From NCBI GenBank assembly GCA_028023455.1, contig JAQFVV010012496.1, positions 3,969,764 to 4,033,763 of the forward strand: a DNA stretch of 64,000 nucleotides. The letters run 5' to 3'. The position numbers and the translations under genes are program-made. This DNA is from Epiperipatus broadwayi. Taxonomy: Eukaryota; Onychophora; Udeonychophora; Euonychophora; Peripatidae. The notes under the pieces are model-generated. The model was not told where the DNA came from. It searched no databases and was given only the letters and a program-made list of their open reading frames with translations. Positions 1 through 10,356 of the stretch are shown here, in pieces; the stretch's first letter is position 1, and the number at the start of each line of letters is the position of its first letter.

Positions 1-3000
1 AAAAAAATAGATATACTACAAAATAAAATGGATAGAAATTGTAATGCTGAGGAAATGTTTGAATATTTATTGATACAGCTTTATTTATGCATAACCGAAG
101 AACTGTTTTGGTACATAAAAACCACAGCTCGGACATTATACGGAATTTAATGAAAAAATTGGAGACGCATTATGCATAAGTTTATTCAAGATATATTTTA
201 AATGGTAATAAGATAATTATATATTGCCTAAATTATTTTATATAGTATGAGATTCAAATGAGTAAAATGTTATATCCTTTCTAAAGGTAACATTTTAAAA
301 AATATTTTCGAGTGCAGAACTAAATAAAGAACCCAGAAGAATATGTTATAGAAGCGTTTTGATATTAAAATATCCGTTCTTCGAATTATTTAAAATGTAC
401 TTGGAAAAGATTTGTTCAAAAGTAGTTGAAGTTTGTATTTTAAAGTGATATATAAAAGTATCAAACGAAAATAGTACTTAAAAATTCATCGAATATTTTA
501 AAATTAAATTAGATGGATTGATGCATCGGATACGCAGAGAATATTGGTAGAGAAGATTAAGAAGCTTCATGGGATTATTTAATCATTATCGTCTTAAATT
601 AAAACCAAGGATTATTTTCTAAATTTTACTAAATGGATTGATAATTATTTTATTTTAAACTTTAACGCACTTGGAGAACATTTTTAAAAACTCTAGAGAA
701 AATAATAAGCATTTTGGACTTATCAGAACTATCGTCAAGAAAATATGTAACTATAGTTTTGATTCTTTTTATTTTGTTAACCTAATTTAAATCTAAAATT
801 TTATATAAGATTAGGAAAAACATAAAAACATTAATTTGTTAATATTAAAATCTTATAATATAACAATCTAATAATTTAGCTAAAAAATATTTTAATATAA
901 AGTGTATGGGTATGAATTTTTTTTCTATATCTGCAATGCTCAAGTGGACAAAGGAAGCCTACTGAACACGATGACCAGATAAAGGTTATTGGTAATAATA
1001 ATAACTATTAATAATTTTATAATGTATATTTTTGTTTTCTTTAGATCATCCATAAATTGGAAGAAGGAAGTGTAAAAGTTTTTTTTTAAATTATATGTAA
1101 CGCATTTTATACAACATTTTAAAAAAAAAACATGAGATAGGATTGATTTGAAAATATGCATACGACAATTTATTTTTTATTTTTTATTAGTGATATAATC
1201 CAACATAATAAATAATTATGTGATTCTTTTAAAAATTTTATGATATGGGATATTCAAATATTGTCTAAGTAGATTGTATATGATTAAACATATAGAATGA
1301 TGAAGTGGACAGACCTTTCTTATGGGATAGTAAGATTGTTTAACTATTAATGAATTTTGTTTATTGTTTTGTAAATGCAGACAGTTATTTTATCGATGTA
1401 AGATGTAGAAAAATCTTGAGAAATAATGTTGAGATAGTGGCTTGGAAGTACTATAGTTAGCAGGAAACCAAGATGATGTATTTTTAAAAAATAGGATATG
1501 ATAAGGAATGGGAATAATATTTAGTCTTTATGTGGTTATCAGCATAGATAACATAGCCCTATGACTGATACACATTTTATTTGGACAGTGTTTATATTTC
1601 TTTAAATATTTGATGTTCTAATAAAGCTGAAGAAATAGCTTTAACATCATCCCTGTACTAGAGAATATTAGGCAGATAAATGTCCTACCTCTTCGCACTG
1701 TACCATGATTTTGAGATATGTTAAGTATAATACTCTAGCTTTCTTCCTTAATCCTATGCATCTGTTTTCGCTATCTTTATTTCATGTAACTGCATCGTTC
1801 AGTAAGATATGTTTAAGAGAAATGATAAATAATTTAGAACTTAGGTTATGCTATTGTTTTTGTATAAGATTAGTTTATTTGCTTATAAGGAGCAGAATAT
1901 TATAACTTAAATTTGAAGATCCAAAGTATCTTAAGGAAAGAAAAGAATCATAAAATATATTTTGAATTTTATTTTGGAAATGAAATATAAAATTTTTAAA
2001 ATAAGGTATCTAAACAAAGATATTTTTTAAAGTGATAATAATTTTAAATGCTTTAGTATTATTTTTTTTAAGAGAAAATAATATTGCATATTTTTTTAAA
2101 ATACAATAGTACAAAGTAAATTATGTAAACAATATGCATAGTATATTTTTTGTTTATTGATTAACAGAAATCTATTAATGATTAAACTTATATCATACTA
2201 AAGTAAGGCTTAAAGAAGAATATATTATGATTAGTAAACATTGTGTGATAAATACTAAAATCTAGTATTGAATTTTGGATAATAGTTTGTGTAACATCTT
2301 TGACTTTGCAAGATGAATTTTTTTTTTTAATATTTTGAGAAATCCATACTCATTATAAAATTTTGTTTCCTATAGAATGTTTGTTCTAAATATGAATTTT
2401 TTTTAAAAAATAAGATAGTTTAATAATATTAAGGATAAAATGCTGTGCTTATAAAGTAGATAAATTTATTTGTAATAAGTTAACCATGATGAAAAACCAA
2501 ATAATAACATTTTTTTTATTTTATCCTAAATCTAAATAAAATATAATTGAAATATAAATTATTTTTTTTATAACCAGGTAGATCAAACTGTAAAATAAAA
2601 AGGGTTAAGGATATCCACTGTAAATACTGTAAATAAATTGTTTAATTATTTATTGTTAGTAATAAACTTTGTTAAATTTTGTTATTTAAAAAATTTTGTG
2701 TCAGAGTTATTTATTTCTCTACATTGCTGCATGAAACACGATATATGCATAATAACTGAAACAAATATATAGTTTTGCACAAAAGATAAATAAAGAATTA
2801 TTTTAAGAATTTTAAATATTTTATTGGTATTCATTATAATTAAATAATCATAATCTTACATTATTTTATTGGTCATAAATCAGTTATCACAATATTATAT
2901 TAAATTATATGCTATCAGTTGCCACACATATTTTGTTTGTCAGATTATTAAAATGCTACCACGTATTTATTATATCATTACATGAAGATATAAGATCATA

Positions 3001-4010
3001 TTATATTATTTCATTATTTTATTATGGTAATAAAAATATAACGAAAAGAAAAGATATCCAGTGGTAATTAAACAATGAAGAATATTATTATTATTATTTA
3101 TTATTATTAGTTTAAGTGTAGTAGATTATGACATAAAATCCCTTCTCATATTTTTACTACCGTATTTTAAAATTAACTTAGAATAAATTTTATGAACCTG
3201 AGATTATTTTATTGAGCTAGATTATTATTAAATAGAAGATTAAAATTTAATTATTAGTTTAATCTTAGTGAGTGGAAGTAATTAAAGTCGTAAGAATACT
3301 ATGAGTTTGTTATTTGAAATAGTAATAAAAGGGGTATAGTGTTCTTATGCCATTGAGGTAGTATCCTGTAGGATATTGGCTCAATGTAATCTATCTTGTC
3401 ACCTGTATTTTCACTTCAAGTCTCATGAAACTATTAAATAGTTATTTAATATATTTTATAAATTGAACCTTATTCGAGTTTTAAATTTGAGCTAGTGGAA
3501 TATTTTAATTTTAATACTGAATATTTAGTTATTAATTATTAACTGAGATAGAACCTGTTTTTATTTTATACCATATATTATCCGGAAGTGAGGATGCATA
3601 ATTACAAGGTTAGAATATATATCACAATATTTATTTATTCTTCATTAGTATTCACACAAAAAAAATAATAAAAGAAAAAGTCACTAATAACTAATCTGTC
3701 AATTAGTAAACATAACAACAGTTTTCCTTGTCTGTTTATTTGTTGCCTAAGGTTTGCCACAAATACATTCCAATGTATATTCTATAATTATTTGTGTATT
3801 TACTACATCATATCTTACGATAATGACAGTTTGTTATGTTTTAGGCATTGTATGTGTCTTTGAAAAGACTTCAACATTTTATTTAGTTGTTTATTCTATT
3901 CTAGGCATACATCCCAATAAAAGCAATTAATATTGACCTTTTTAAATATCTAAAATAATCTTTAGAAGGTAAATAGGGTCTGCCTTTCTCATAACATCAA
4001 GTTCATTTAT
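1..4010. other. AT-rich stretch without recognisable gene
   Basis: This tract is dominated by A/T runs and short TAA/TTA-type low complexity. The open frames are short (66-73 codons), rich in Phe, Ile, Lys and Asn, and match no family I know. I see no tRNA fold, LINE motif or hammerhead core here. It is probably intergenic or intronic. Confidence 0.6.
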
Positions 4011-4164
4011 ATATATATATATATATATTGTAATACAATATTTTTAATGGGTGTTTTCGATGGAAATCTTAAATATGTTGGGTTATCCATTTAAATCAAC
4101 TTAATTAGAAAACACTCAATCTAGAAGAACTAACCCAGGCCTAGAGTCAAAGTAAACTGATAGA

Positions 4165-4167
<3 letters not shown>

Positions 4168-4197
<30 letters not shown>
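4168..4197. repeat. (TA)n tract at left edge of hammerhead array
   Basis: About 15 TA dinucleotides immediately precede the first 406-bp unit, and a second TA tract follows the last unit at 7783. The whole 3.6-kb block therefore sits inside a TA microsatellite. Any short target-site duplication would be masked by it. Confidence 0.8.
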
Positions 4198-4200
<3 letters not shown>

Positions 4201-4341
4201 AAACAAAAATGCAAGTTAAAAAACTTGCTAACGCTTGTATTTATGTCCACAGATGGCGTTTCTACCAAAAACACCAATCAAGCGTATATTCTGTTTACAT
4301 AAACGTCAGAGTAGCATTCACTATCTCTAACTATAATTCCA

Positions 4342-4385
4342 CTTTCAGATCATGATTTCAAGCTATTTGCTATCGTCAGTGAAAG
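4342..4385 (-). ncRNA. Type I hammerhead ribozyme, array unit 1
   Basis: Read on the minus strand. Stem I is CTTTCA paired with TGAAAG, 6 of 6 Watson-Crick. The core is CTGACGA. Stem II is AGC/GCT with loop AAATA, closed by a T-T mismatch at 10.1/11.1. GAAA follows, then stem III as the self-complementary word ATCATGAT, and C17. Predicted cleavage is after AUC, between plus-strand positions 4348 and 4347. All invariant core positions (C3 U4 G5 A6 N7 G8 A9, G12 A13 A14, A15.1-U16.1, H17) are present. The missing 10.1/11.1 pair may lower activity. Confidence 0.8.
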
Positions 4386-4747
4386 ACAGGAATAAAGAAA
4401 CTAGATCTAAACACAAACTCTGAGCGTTTATTAAACAATTTCTATTCAGCTTGCAAGCGTGAATTTTTTAGACACGTAATGTCTTCAAACTCAGCATAGC
4501 AAACTAGATAGCTATATGGGTCTGATCTCAGTTCAGCATCACCACATAGTAGAAGCCTCTGCAATCTATATCATTGCAAGAAAGACCTCAAAGGTACATT
4601 TATGATAAACAAAAATGCAAGTTAAAAAACTTGCTAACGCTTGTATTTATGTCCACAGATGGCGTTTCTACCAAAAACACCAATCAAGCGTATATTCTGT
4701 TTACATAAACGTCAGAGTAGCATTCACTATCTCTAACTATAATTCCA

Positions 4748-4791
4748 CTTTCAGATCATGATTTCAAGCTATTTGCTATCGTCAGTGAAAG
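4748..4791 (-). ncRNA. Type I hammerhead ribozyme, array unit 2
   Basis: Same as the unit 1 motif, exactly 406 bp further on, with no change in the core or stems. Confidence 0.8.
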
Positions 4792-5153
4792 ACAGGAATA
4801 AAGAAACTAGATCTAAACACAAACTCTGAGCGTTTATTAAACAATTTCTATTCAGCTTGCAAGCGTGAATTTTTTAGACACGTAATGTCTTCAAACTCAG
4901 CATAGCAAACTAGATAGCTATATGGGTCTGATCTCAGTTCAGCATCACCACATAGTAGAAGCCTCTGCAATCTATATCATTGCAAGAAAGACCTCAAAGG
5001 TACATTTATGATAAACAAAAATGCAAGTTAAAAAACTTGCTAACGCTTGTATTTATGTCCACAGATGGCGTTTCTACCAAAAACACCAATCAAGCGTATA
5101 TTCTGTTTACATAAACGTCAGAGTAGCATTCACTATCTCTAACTATAATTCCA

Positions 5154-5197
5154 CTTTCAGATCATGATTTCAAGCTATTTGCTATCGTCAGTGAAAG
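5154..5197 (-). ncRNA. Type I hammerhead ribozyme, array unit 3
   Basis: Same motif, 406 bp after unit 2, core and stems unchanged. Confidence 0.8.
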
Positions 5198-5559
5198 ACA
5201 GGAATAAAGAAACTAGATCTAAACACAAACTCTGAGCGTTTATGAAACAATTTCTATTCAGCTTGCAAGCGTGAATTTTTTAGACACGTAATGTCTTCAA
5301 ACTCAGCATAGCAAACTAGATAGCTATATGGGTCTGATCTCAGTTCAGCATCACCACATAGTAGAAGCCTCTGCAATCTATATCATTGCAAGAAAGACCT
5401 CAAAGGTACATTTATGATAAACAAAAATGCAAGTTAAAAAACTTGCTAACGCTTGTATTTATGTCCACAGATGGCGTTTCTACCAAAAACACCAATCAAG
5501 CGTATATTCTGTTTACATAAACGTCAGAGTAGCATTCACTATCTCTAACTATAATTCCA

Positions 5560-5603
5560 CTTTCAGATCATGATTTCAAGCTATTTGCTATCGTCAGTGA
5601 AAG
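5560..5603 (-). ncRNA. Type I hammerhead ribozyme, array unit 4
   Basis: Core and stems unchanged, although this unit carries the AATCGGAAGA variant about 90 bp away. Confidence 0.8.
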
Positions 5604-5964
5604 ACAGGAATAAAGAAACTAGATCTAAACACAAACTCTGAGCGTTTATGAAACAATTTCTATTCAGCTTGCAAGCGTGAATCGGAAGACACGTAATGTC
5701 TTCAAACTCAGCATAGCAAACCAGATAGCTATATGGGTCTGATCTCAGTTCAGCATCACCACATAGTAGAAGCCTCTGCAATCTATATCATTGCAAGAAA
5801 GACCTCAAAGGTACATTTATGATAAACAAAAATGCAAGTTAAAAAACTTGCTAACGCTTGTATTTATGTCCACAGATGGCGTTTCTACCAAAAACACCAA
5901 TCAAGCGTATATTCTGTTTACATAAACGTCAGAGTAGCATTCACTATCTCTAACTATAATTCCA

Positions 5965-6008
5965 CTTTCAGATCATGATTTCAAGCTATTTGCTATCGTC
6001 AGTGAAAG
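5965..6008 (-). ncRNA. Type I hammerhead ribozyme, array unit 5
   Basis: Same motif, 405 bp after unit 4, core and stems unchanged. Confidence 0.8.
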
Positions 6009-6369
6009 ACAGGAATAAAGAAACTAGATCTAAACACAAACTCTGAGCGTTTATGAAACAATTTCTATTCAGCTTGCAAGCGTGAATTTTTTAGACACGT
6101 AATGTCTTCAAACTCAGCATAGCAAACCAGATAGCTATATGGGTCTGATCTCAGTTCAGCATCACCACATAGTAGAAGCCTCTGCAATCTATATCATTGC
6201 AAGAAAGACCTCAAAGGTACATTTATGATAAACAAAAATGCAAGTTAAAAAACTTGCTAACGCTAGTATTTATGTCCACAGATGGCGTTCTACCAAAAAC
6301 ACCAATCAAGCGTATATTCTGTTTACATAAACGTCAGAGTAGCATTCACTATCTCTAACTATAATTCCA

Positions 6370-6413
6370 CTTTCAGATCATGATTTCAAGCTATTTGCTA
6401 TCGTCAGTGAAAG
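6370..6413 (-). ncRNA. Type I hammerhead ribozyme, array unit 6
   Basis: The unit around it has several small deletions (for example GGCGTTCTACC for GGCGTTTCTACC), yet the ribozyme motif is unchanged. Confidence 0.8.
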
Positions 6414-6831
6414 ACAGGAATAAAGAAACTAGATCTAAACACAAACTCTGAGCGCTTATGAAACAATTTCTATTCAGCTTGTAAGCTGTGAATTTTTTAG
6501 ACACGTAATGCTTCAAACTCAGCATAGCAAACTAGATAGCTATATGGTCTGATCTCAGTTCAGCATCACCACATAGTAGAAGCCTCTGCAATCTATATCA
6601 TTGCAAGAAAGACCTCAAAGGTACTTTGAGGTCTTTCTTGCAATGATATAGATTGCAGAGGCTTCTACTATGTGGTGATGCTGAACTGAGATCAGACCCA
6701 TATAGCTATCTGGTTTGCTATGCTGAGTTTGAAGACATTACGTGTCTAAAAAATTCACGCTTGCAAGCTGAATAGAAATTGTTTAATAAACGCTCAGAGT
6801 TTGTGTTTAGATCTAGTTTCTTTATTCCTGT

Positions 6832-6875
6832 CTTTCACTGACGATAGCAAATAGCTTGAAATCATGATCTGAAAG
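6832..6875 (+). ncRNA. Type I hammerhead ribozyme, inverted unit 1
   Basis: First unit past the head-to-head junction, so the motif now reads on the plus strand: CTTTCA, CTGACGA, AGC/GCT, GAAA, ATCATGAT, C, TGAAAG. Predicted cleavage is between 6869 and 6870. Confidence 0.8.
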
Positions 6876-7236
6876 TGGAATTATAGTTAGAGATAGTGAA
6901 TGCTACTCTGACGTTTATGTAAACAGAATATACGCTTGATTGGTGTTTTTGGTAGAAACGCCATCTGTGGACATAAATACAGCGTTAGCAAGTTTTTTAA
7001 CTTGCATTTTTGTTTATCATAAATGTACCTTTGAGGTCTTTCTTGCAATAATATAGATTGCAGAGGCTTCTACTATGTGGTGATGCTGAACTGAGATCAG
7101 ACCCATATAGCTATCTGGTTTGCTATGCTGAGTTTGAAGACATTACGTGTCTAAAAAATTCACGCTTGCAAGCTGAATAGAAATTGTTTCATAAACGCTC
7201 AGAGTTTGTGTTTAGATCTAGTTTCTTTATTCCTGT

Positions 7237-7280
7237 CTTTCACTGACGATAGCAAATAGCTTGAAATCATGATCTGAAAG
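7237..7280 (+). ncRNA. Type I hammerhead ribozyme, inverted unit 2
   Basis: Same motif, 405 bp after inverted unit 1, unchanged. Confidence 0.8.
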
Positions 7281-7640
7281 TGGAATTATAGTTAGAGATA
7301 GTGAATGCTACTCTGACGTTTATGTAAACAGAATATACGCTTGATTGGTGTTTTTGGTAGAAACGCCATCTGTGGACATAAATACAAGCGTTAGCAAGTT
7401 AAAAAACTTGCTAACGTTTATCATAAATGTACCTTTGAGGTCTTTCTTGCAATGATATAGATTGCAGAGGCTTCTACTATGTGGTGATGCTGAACTGAGA
7501 TCAGACCCATATAGCTATCTGGTTTGCTATGCTGAGTTTGAAGACATTACGTGTCTAAAAAATTCACGCTTGCAAGCTGAATAGAAATTGTTTAATAAAC
7601 GCTCAGAGTTTGTGTTTAGATCTAGTTTCTTTATTCCTGT

Positions 7641-7684
7641 CTTTCACTGACGATAGCAAATAGCTTGAAATCATGATCTGAAAG
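7641..7684 (+). ncRNA. Type I hammerhead ribozyme, inverted unit 3
   Basis: Same motif, 404 bp after inverted unit 2, unchanged. The unit ends about 100 bp later in the right-hand TA tract. Confidence 0.8.
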
Positions 7685-7782
7685 TGGAATTATAGTTAGA
7701 GATAGTGAATGCTACTCTGACGTTTATGTAAACAGAATATACGCTTGATTGGTGTTTTTGGTAGAAACGCCATCTGTGGACA

Positions 7783-7804
7783 TATATATATATATATATA
7801 TATG
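7783..7804. repeat. (TA)n tract at right edge of hammerhead array
   Basis: About 10 TA dinucleotides, the counterpart of the tract at 4168-4197. Confidence 0.75.
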
Positions 7805-7819
7805 AATTAAATATTTCCA

Positions 7820-8137
7820 TGGATTGTTATAATAATAAAGAATAGAAATGAGAAGATAATGTCCACATAAATAGAGATACCCTTTAACTTTGATGTTTCT
7901 AAGAAATCATCAATTAGTATTAACAGACAATTCCTAAAGCTAAACAAGTTTTCTCATTAACCCAAAAAGGGTCAACAAAAATCTCCAACAAAAGATCTAT
8001 TATAGGTTAATGAGAAAACCTGTTTAGCCTCAGTGTTTTTCAGTTAGTAATAATTGATAAATTTCTTGGAAACATCAAAGGTTAAAAGTTAACTCTACTT
8101 GCATGGATATTATCTCCTCATTTATATTCTTTATTAT
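7820..8137. repeat. Foldback (long inverted repeat) element
   Basis: The left arm begins TAATAATAAAGAATAGAAAT and the right arm ends with its imperfect complement, ATTTATATTCTTTATTA. Inner arm segments also pair, for example TTTTCTCATTAACC with GGTTAATGAGAAAA. The arms are clearly diverged. There is no reading frame and no hammerhead core. It lies between the satellite and the LTR element. Confidence 0.6.
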
Positions 8138-8151
8138 ATATATATATATAT

Positions 8152-9606
8152 TGTAACGTTTATTTATATACATTACAAATATATTGGCATTTGGTAAAAG
8201 CTAAAAAAGTAAATTTAGATTTTTTTTTGATTAGTATAATTTTTGGTAAAACGTGCAATGAAGGTTAAAATTGTCATTCTTATTTTTTTTTATCTAATTG
8301 GAAAGAATAAATGACATACAGATTACTAATCCAGATAAATTAAAAGAATTCCAAAAGTATAAGCTAAAAGAAAAATATTTTAGCTAATTAAAGATGGAAG
8401 AATAATGCTAAAAAAAAAGAGAACTTTGTAACTTAAATTTAAGAGAGAGTGTATAAGATTATTATCTTATACGCTGATAAAAAGACAAAAGAGTGCGCAG
8501 AAGTTCCAAAAATGGAGCGCGATATAAAAAGGAGATGACAACTTCAATCTGGGTCTTCTCTTTTACTTCTAGTTACGTCTCTGAAAGTTGGAGGTTTCCA
8601 CGAGCATAACCTGTGGCAAGAAATATACTTCTACACAGGTATGCCCCTTGCTGTACCAAGCTGTCACGCAAGCATGGAAACGGGACTTGTGAAGACCGCT
8701 TTTTGCAATAAAAGGGTCACTACAACCGTGCCTTTTCTCCAGCTATAGAACGGAACAATAATGGAAGACGCCGGCAGGAGAGACCAATGGAAATTCTCAT
8801 GATCTGGGATCCCATAAACCTACATGAACTTACCGGTAAGTTAAGAATAAATTTTCCTGATAGTGACTTAAAAGTTTGCAAACAATTATTTATCTAGGCT
8901 TAGACTACCATCCTGATATAGACTTTTCGTATTCAAGGGACTTTCTTATAAAGAATTTTATACAAGATCTTGGAACATTATTAAATTGCGTTCATTATTT
9001 AATCTAACTGTTTTTGTTAATCGATTCATTATCTGGATTAGCATGTGTGTACTTTCCAGTTTAGTTAATTCGTAATTTAACTTATAAATATTTTAGTTTG
9101 TTAGAATAAAAGAGATTATACTTTTATCAACCTTTTTCATTGTGCGTTATTAATAATGGTTATTATTCTTTTTAGTATTAAAGTTATTATTAGTTTAATA
9201 AGATTTAAAAGTAATTTACCTTGCCAATATGTTTGAATAAGCCCAGCAATAATAATCTCAAAAAAAAGATAATTCTAGTTTACCGTAAAATTACCGATTC
9301 TTAAAATCTAAGACCAATAATTTTAAAAATATTTTATTTTTTTTTTATTTGCGAGACATGCTGGCGACAGATATCAGCGGTCTTTTTAGAATAAAAAGAC
9401 CTGGCGCCTATCAAATAAATTAAAAGCTGATCTCATCAATAGCATAATTCTCAACCATCAATAGGCAAAGTTTGATCAGGAAATATAGCTGTGTTTTTTA
9501 GGAAAAGAAATACAACTTTCTTTTTTCTTTTGATACAGCTTGATCAACTCACGCTCAAATATAAATTTGAGGCGTATAGTGGCCTAGTAATACGAAAAAC
9601 GTTACA
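8152..9606 (+). repeat. 5' LTR
   Basis: 1455 bp, beginning TGTAACG and ending CGTTACA. Its first 27 bases can form a terminal hairpin (TGTAACG...CATTACA; CGTTACA in the other LTR). The centre is much richer in G+C than the ends, as expected for a promoter, R and U5 block. Compared with the 3' LTR I see about a dozen differences. Confidence 0.85.
8523..8530 (+). promoter_or_regulatory. TATA box of 5' LTR
   Basis: TATAAAAA lies in GCGCGATATAAAAAGGAG, followed by a G+C-richer block. Transcription would start about 25-30 bases downstream, near TCAATCTGGG. This is a position and sequence match only. Confidence 0.5.
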
Positions 9607-10356
9607 ATGGCGACCCAACTCGGGCTTCGATTTAACAACTACAACCTGAGATGAGTTGTAATGATAAAGAACATTACAATGATGACTCAAAGAAACTCAC
9701 AGCCGGAAAATAAATTATGATTTTTTTGAAAAAAGAAAAAAATTATAAAAAAAAAAACTAACTAATTAAACCCTGATTATTAAAATATGAAAGAAGATAT
9801 TTTTTTAATATGACTTCCAGAAAGAAAAAATATATATGTATATTTTTTTATATATGTCTAAAAACACGATCGTGGCTGATGTAGACGTAAGTCACAAGTA
9901 TTTGACCGGGTAGGCGGTTACTGAAGAGGGGAATAACATAGCCCCGAGTCCTTATCCGCAGTATATGAACATAAGACCGTCTTTAAATGCTCGTCAGACT
10001 ATTTCTAGCAGAGATCCCAATAAAGGGGAAGGCGGATCAAGTTGGACCAAGTTGCCACGAGCCTGTAAGACTCAGAACGATGAGCAACGCTCGTTTGTGC
10101 TTATAACTTGGGCTTCTTATCGTTAATATTACACTAAAGTGGATAGGACACAGATGAATGTTGAAATATTTTCCATTCCCGCTGTGTTAGACCTAAAAGT
10201 GGGCGTTAAAGCCGAACGTCGCTTGTGAATGAGTCTACACAATATATCAGCACGCTACTACATAAAAAAAAAAAATACGAATATGAATTTAAAAAACTTA
10301 AGAATAAAATTAGTGTAAACCCCTATTTTATTCTCATCTCCTGGCACTGGTGGTAT
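9607..10356 (+). other. Internal region of the LTR element
   Basis: It opens with the PBS-like TGGCGACCCAACTCGGGC at 9608-9625, then an AT-rich part with TATATGTATATT runs. From about 9860 to 10240 there is a G+C-richer block with no open frame beyond about 40 codons. The end before the 3' LTR, GGCACTGGTGGTAT, is only a weak polypurine tract. The G+C-richer block may hold packaging or dimerisation signals kept from an autonomous parent, which is inference. Confidence 0.6.

Larger units (their letters stand above)
4198..7782. repeat. Family R: 406-bp hammerhead satellite, six direct plus three inverted units
   Basis: Unit starts at 4198, 4604, 5010, 5416, 5821 and 6227 give a period of 405-406 bp. 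The order then reverses at 6620-6626 (CCTCAAAG, three bases, CTTTGAGG), and three units run the other way to 7782. Copies differ by only a few substitutions, for example TATTAAAC versus TATGAAAC, or AATCGGAAGA replacing AATTTTTTAGA in unit 4, so the array is young or homogenised. Every unit carries one type I hammerhead motif, on the minus strand in the first six and the plus strand in the last three. A unit also contains a GCAAGTT/AACTTGC hairpin. Frames crossing the array are not conserved as proteins. The likely product is a non-coding RNA whose multimers could cut into about 406-nt monomers, like metazoan retrozymes or newt and schistosome hammerhead satellites. Transcription is not shown. 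Confidence 0.85.

Noticed and set aside
5581-5781. A 66-codon minus-strand frame in array unit 4
   Set aside because: It depends on a variant unique to that unit and is closed in its neighbours, which otherwise are nearly identical.
4198-7782. CRISPR-like array
   Set aside because: Units are 406 bp with no spacers, and the genome is clearly eukaryotic.
8152-9606. Hammerhead in the LTR, which would make it a plant-type retrozyme
   Set aside because: CTGATCTCATC-type words occur near the LTR end, but there is no CTGANGA followed by GAAA in either strand of the LTR.
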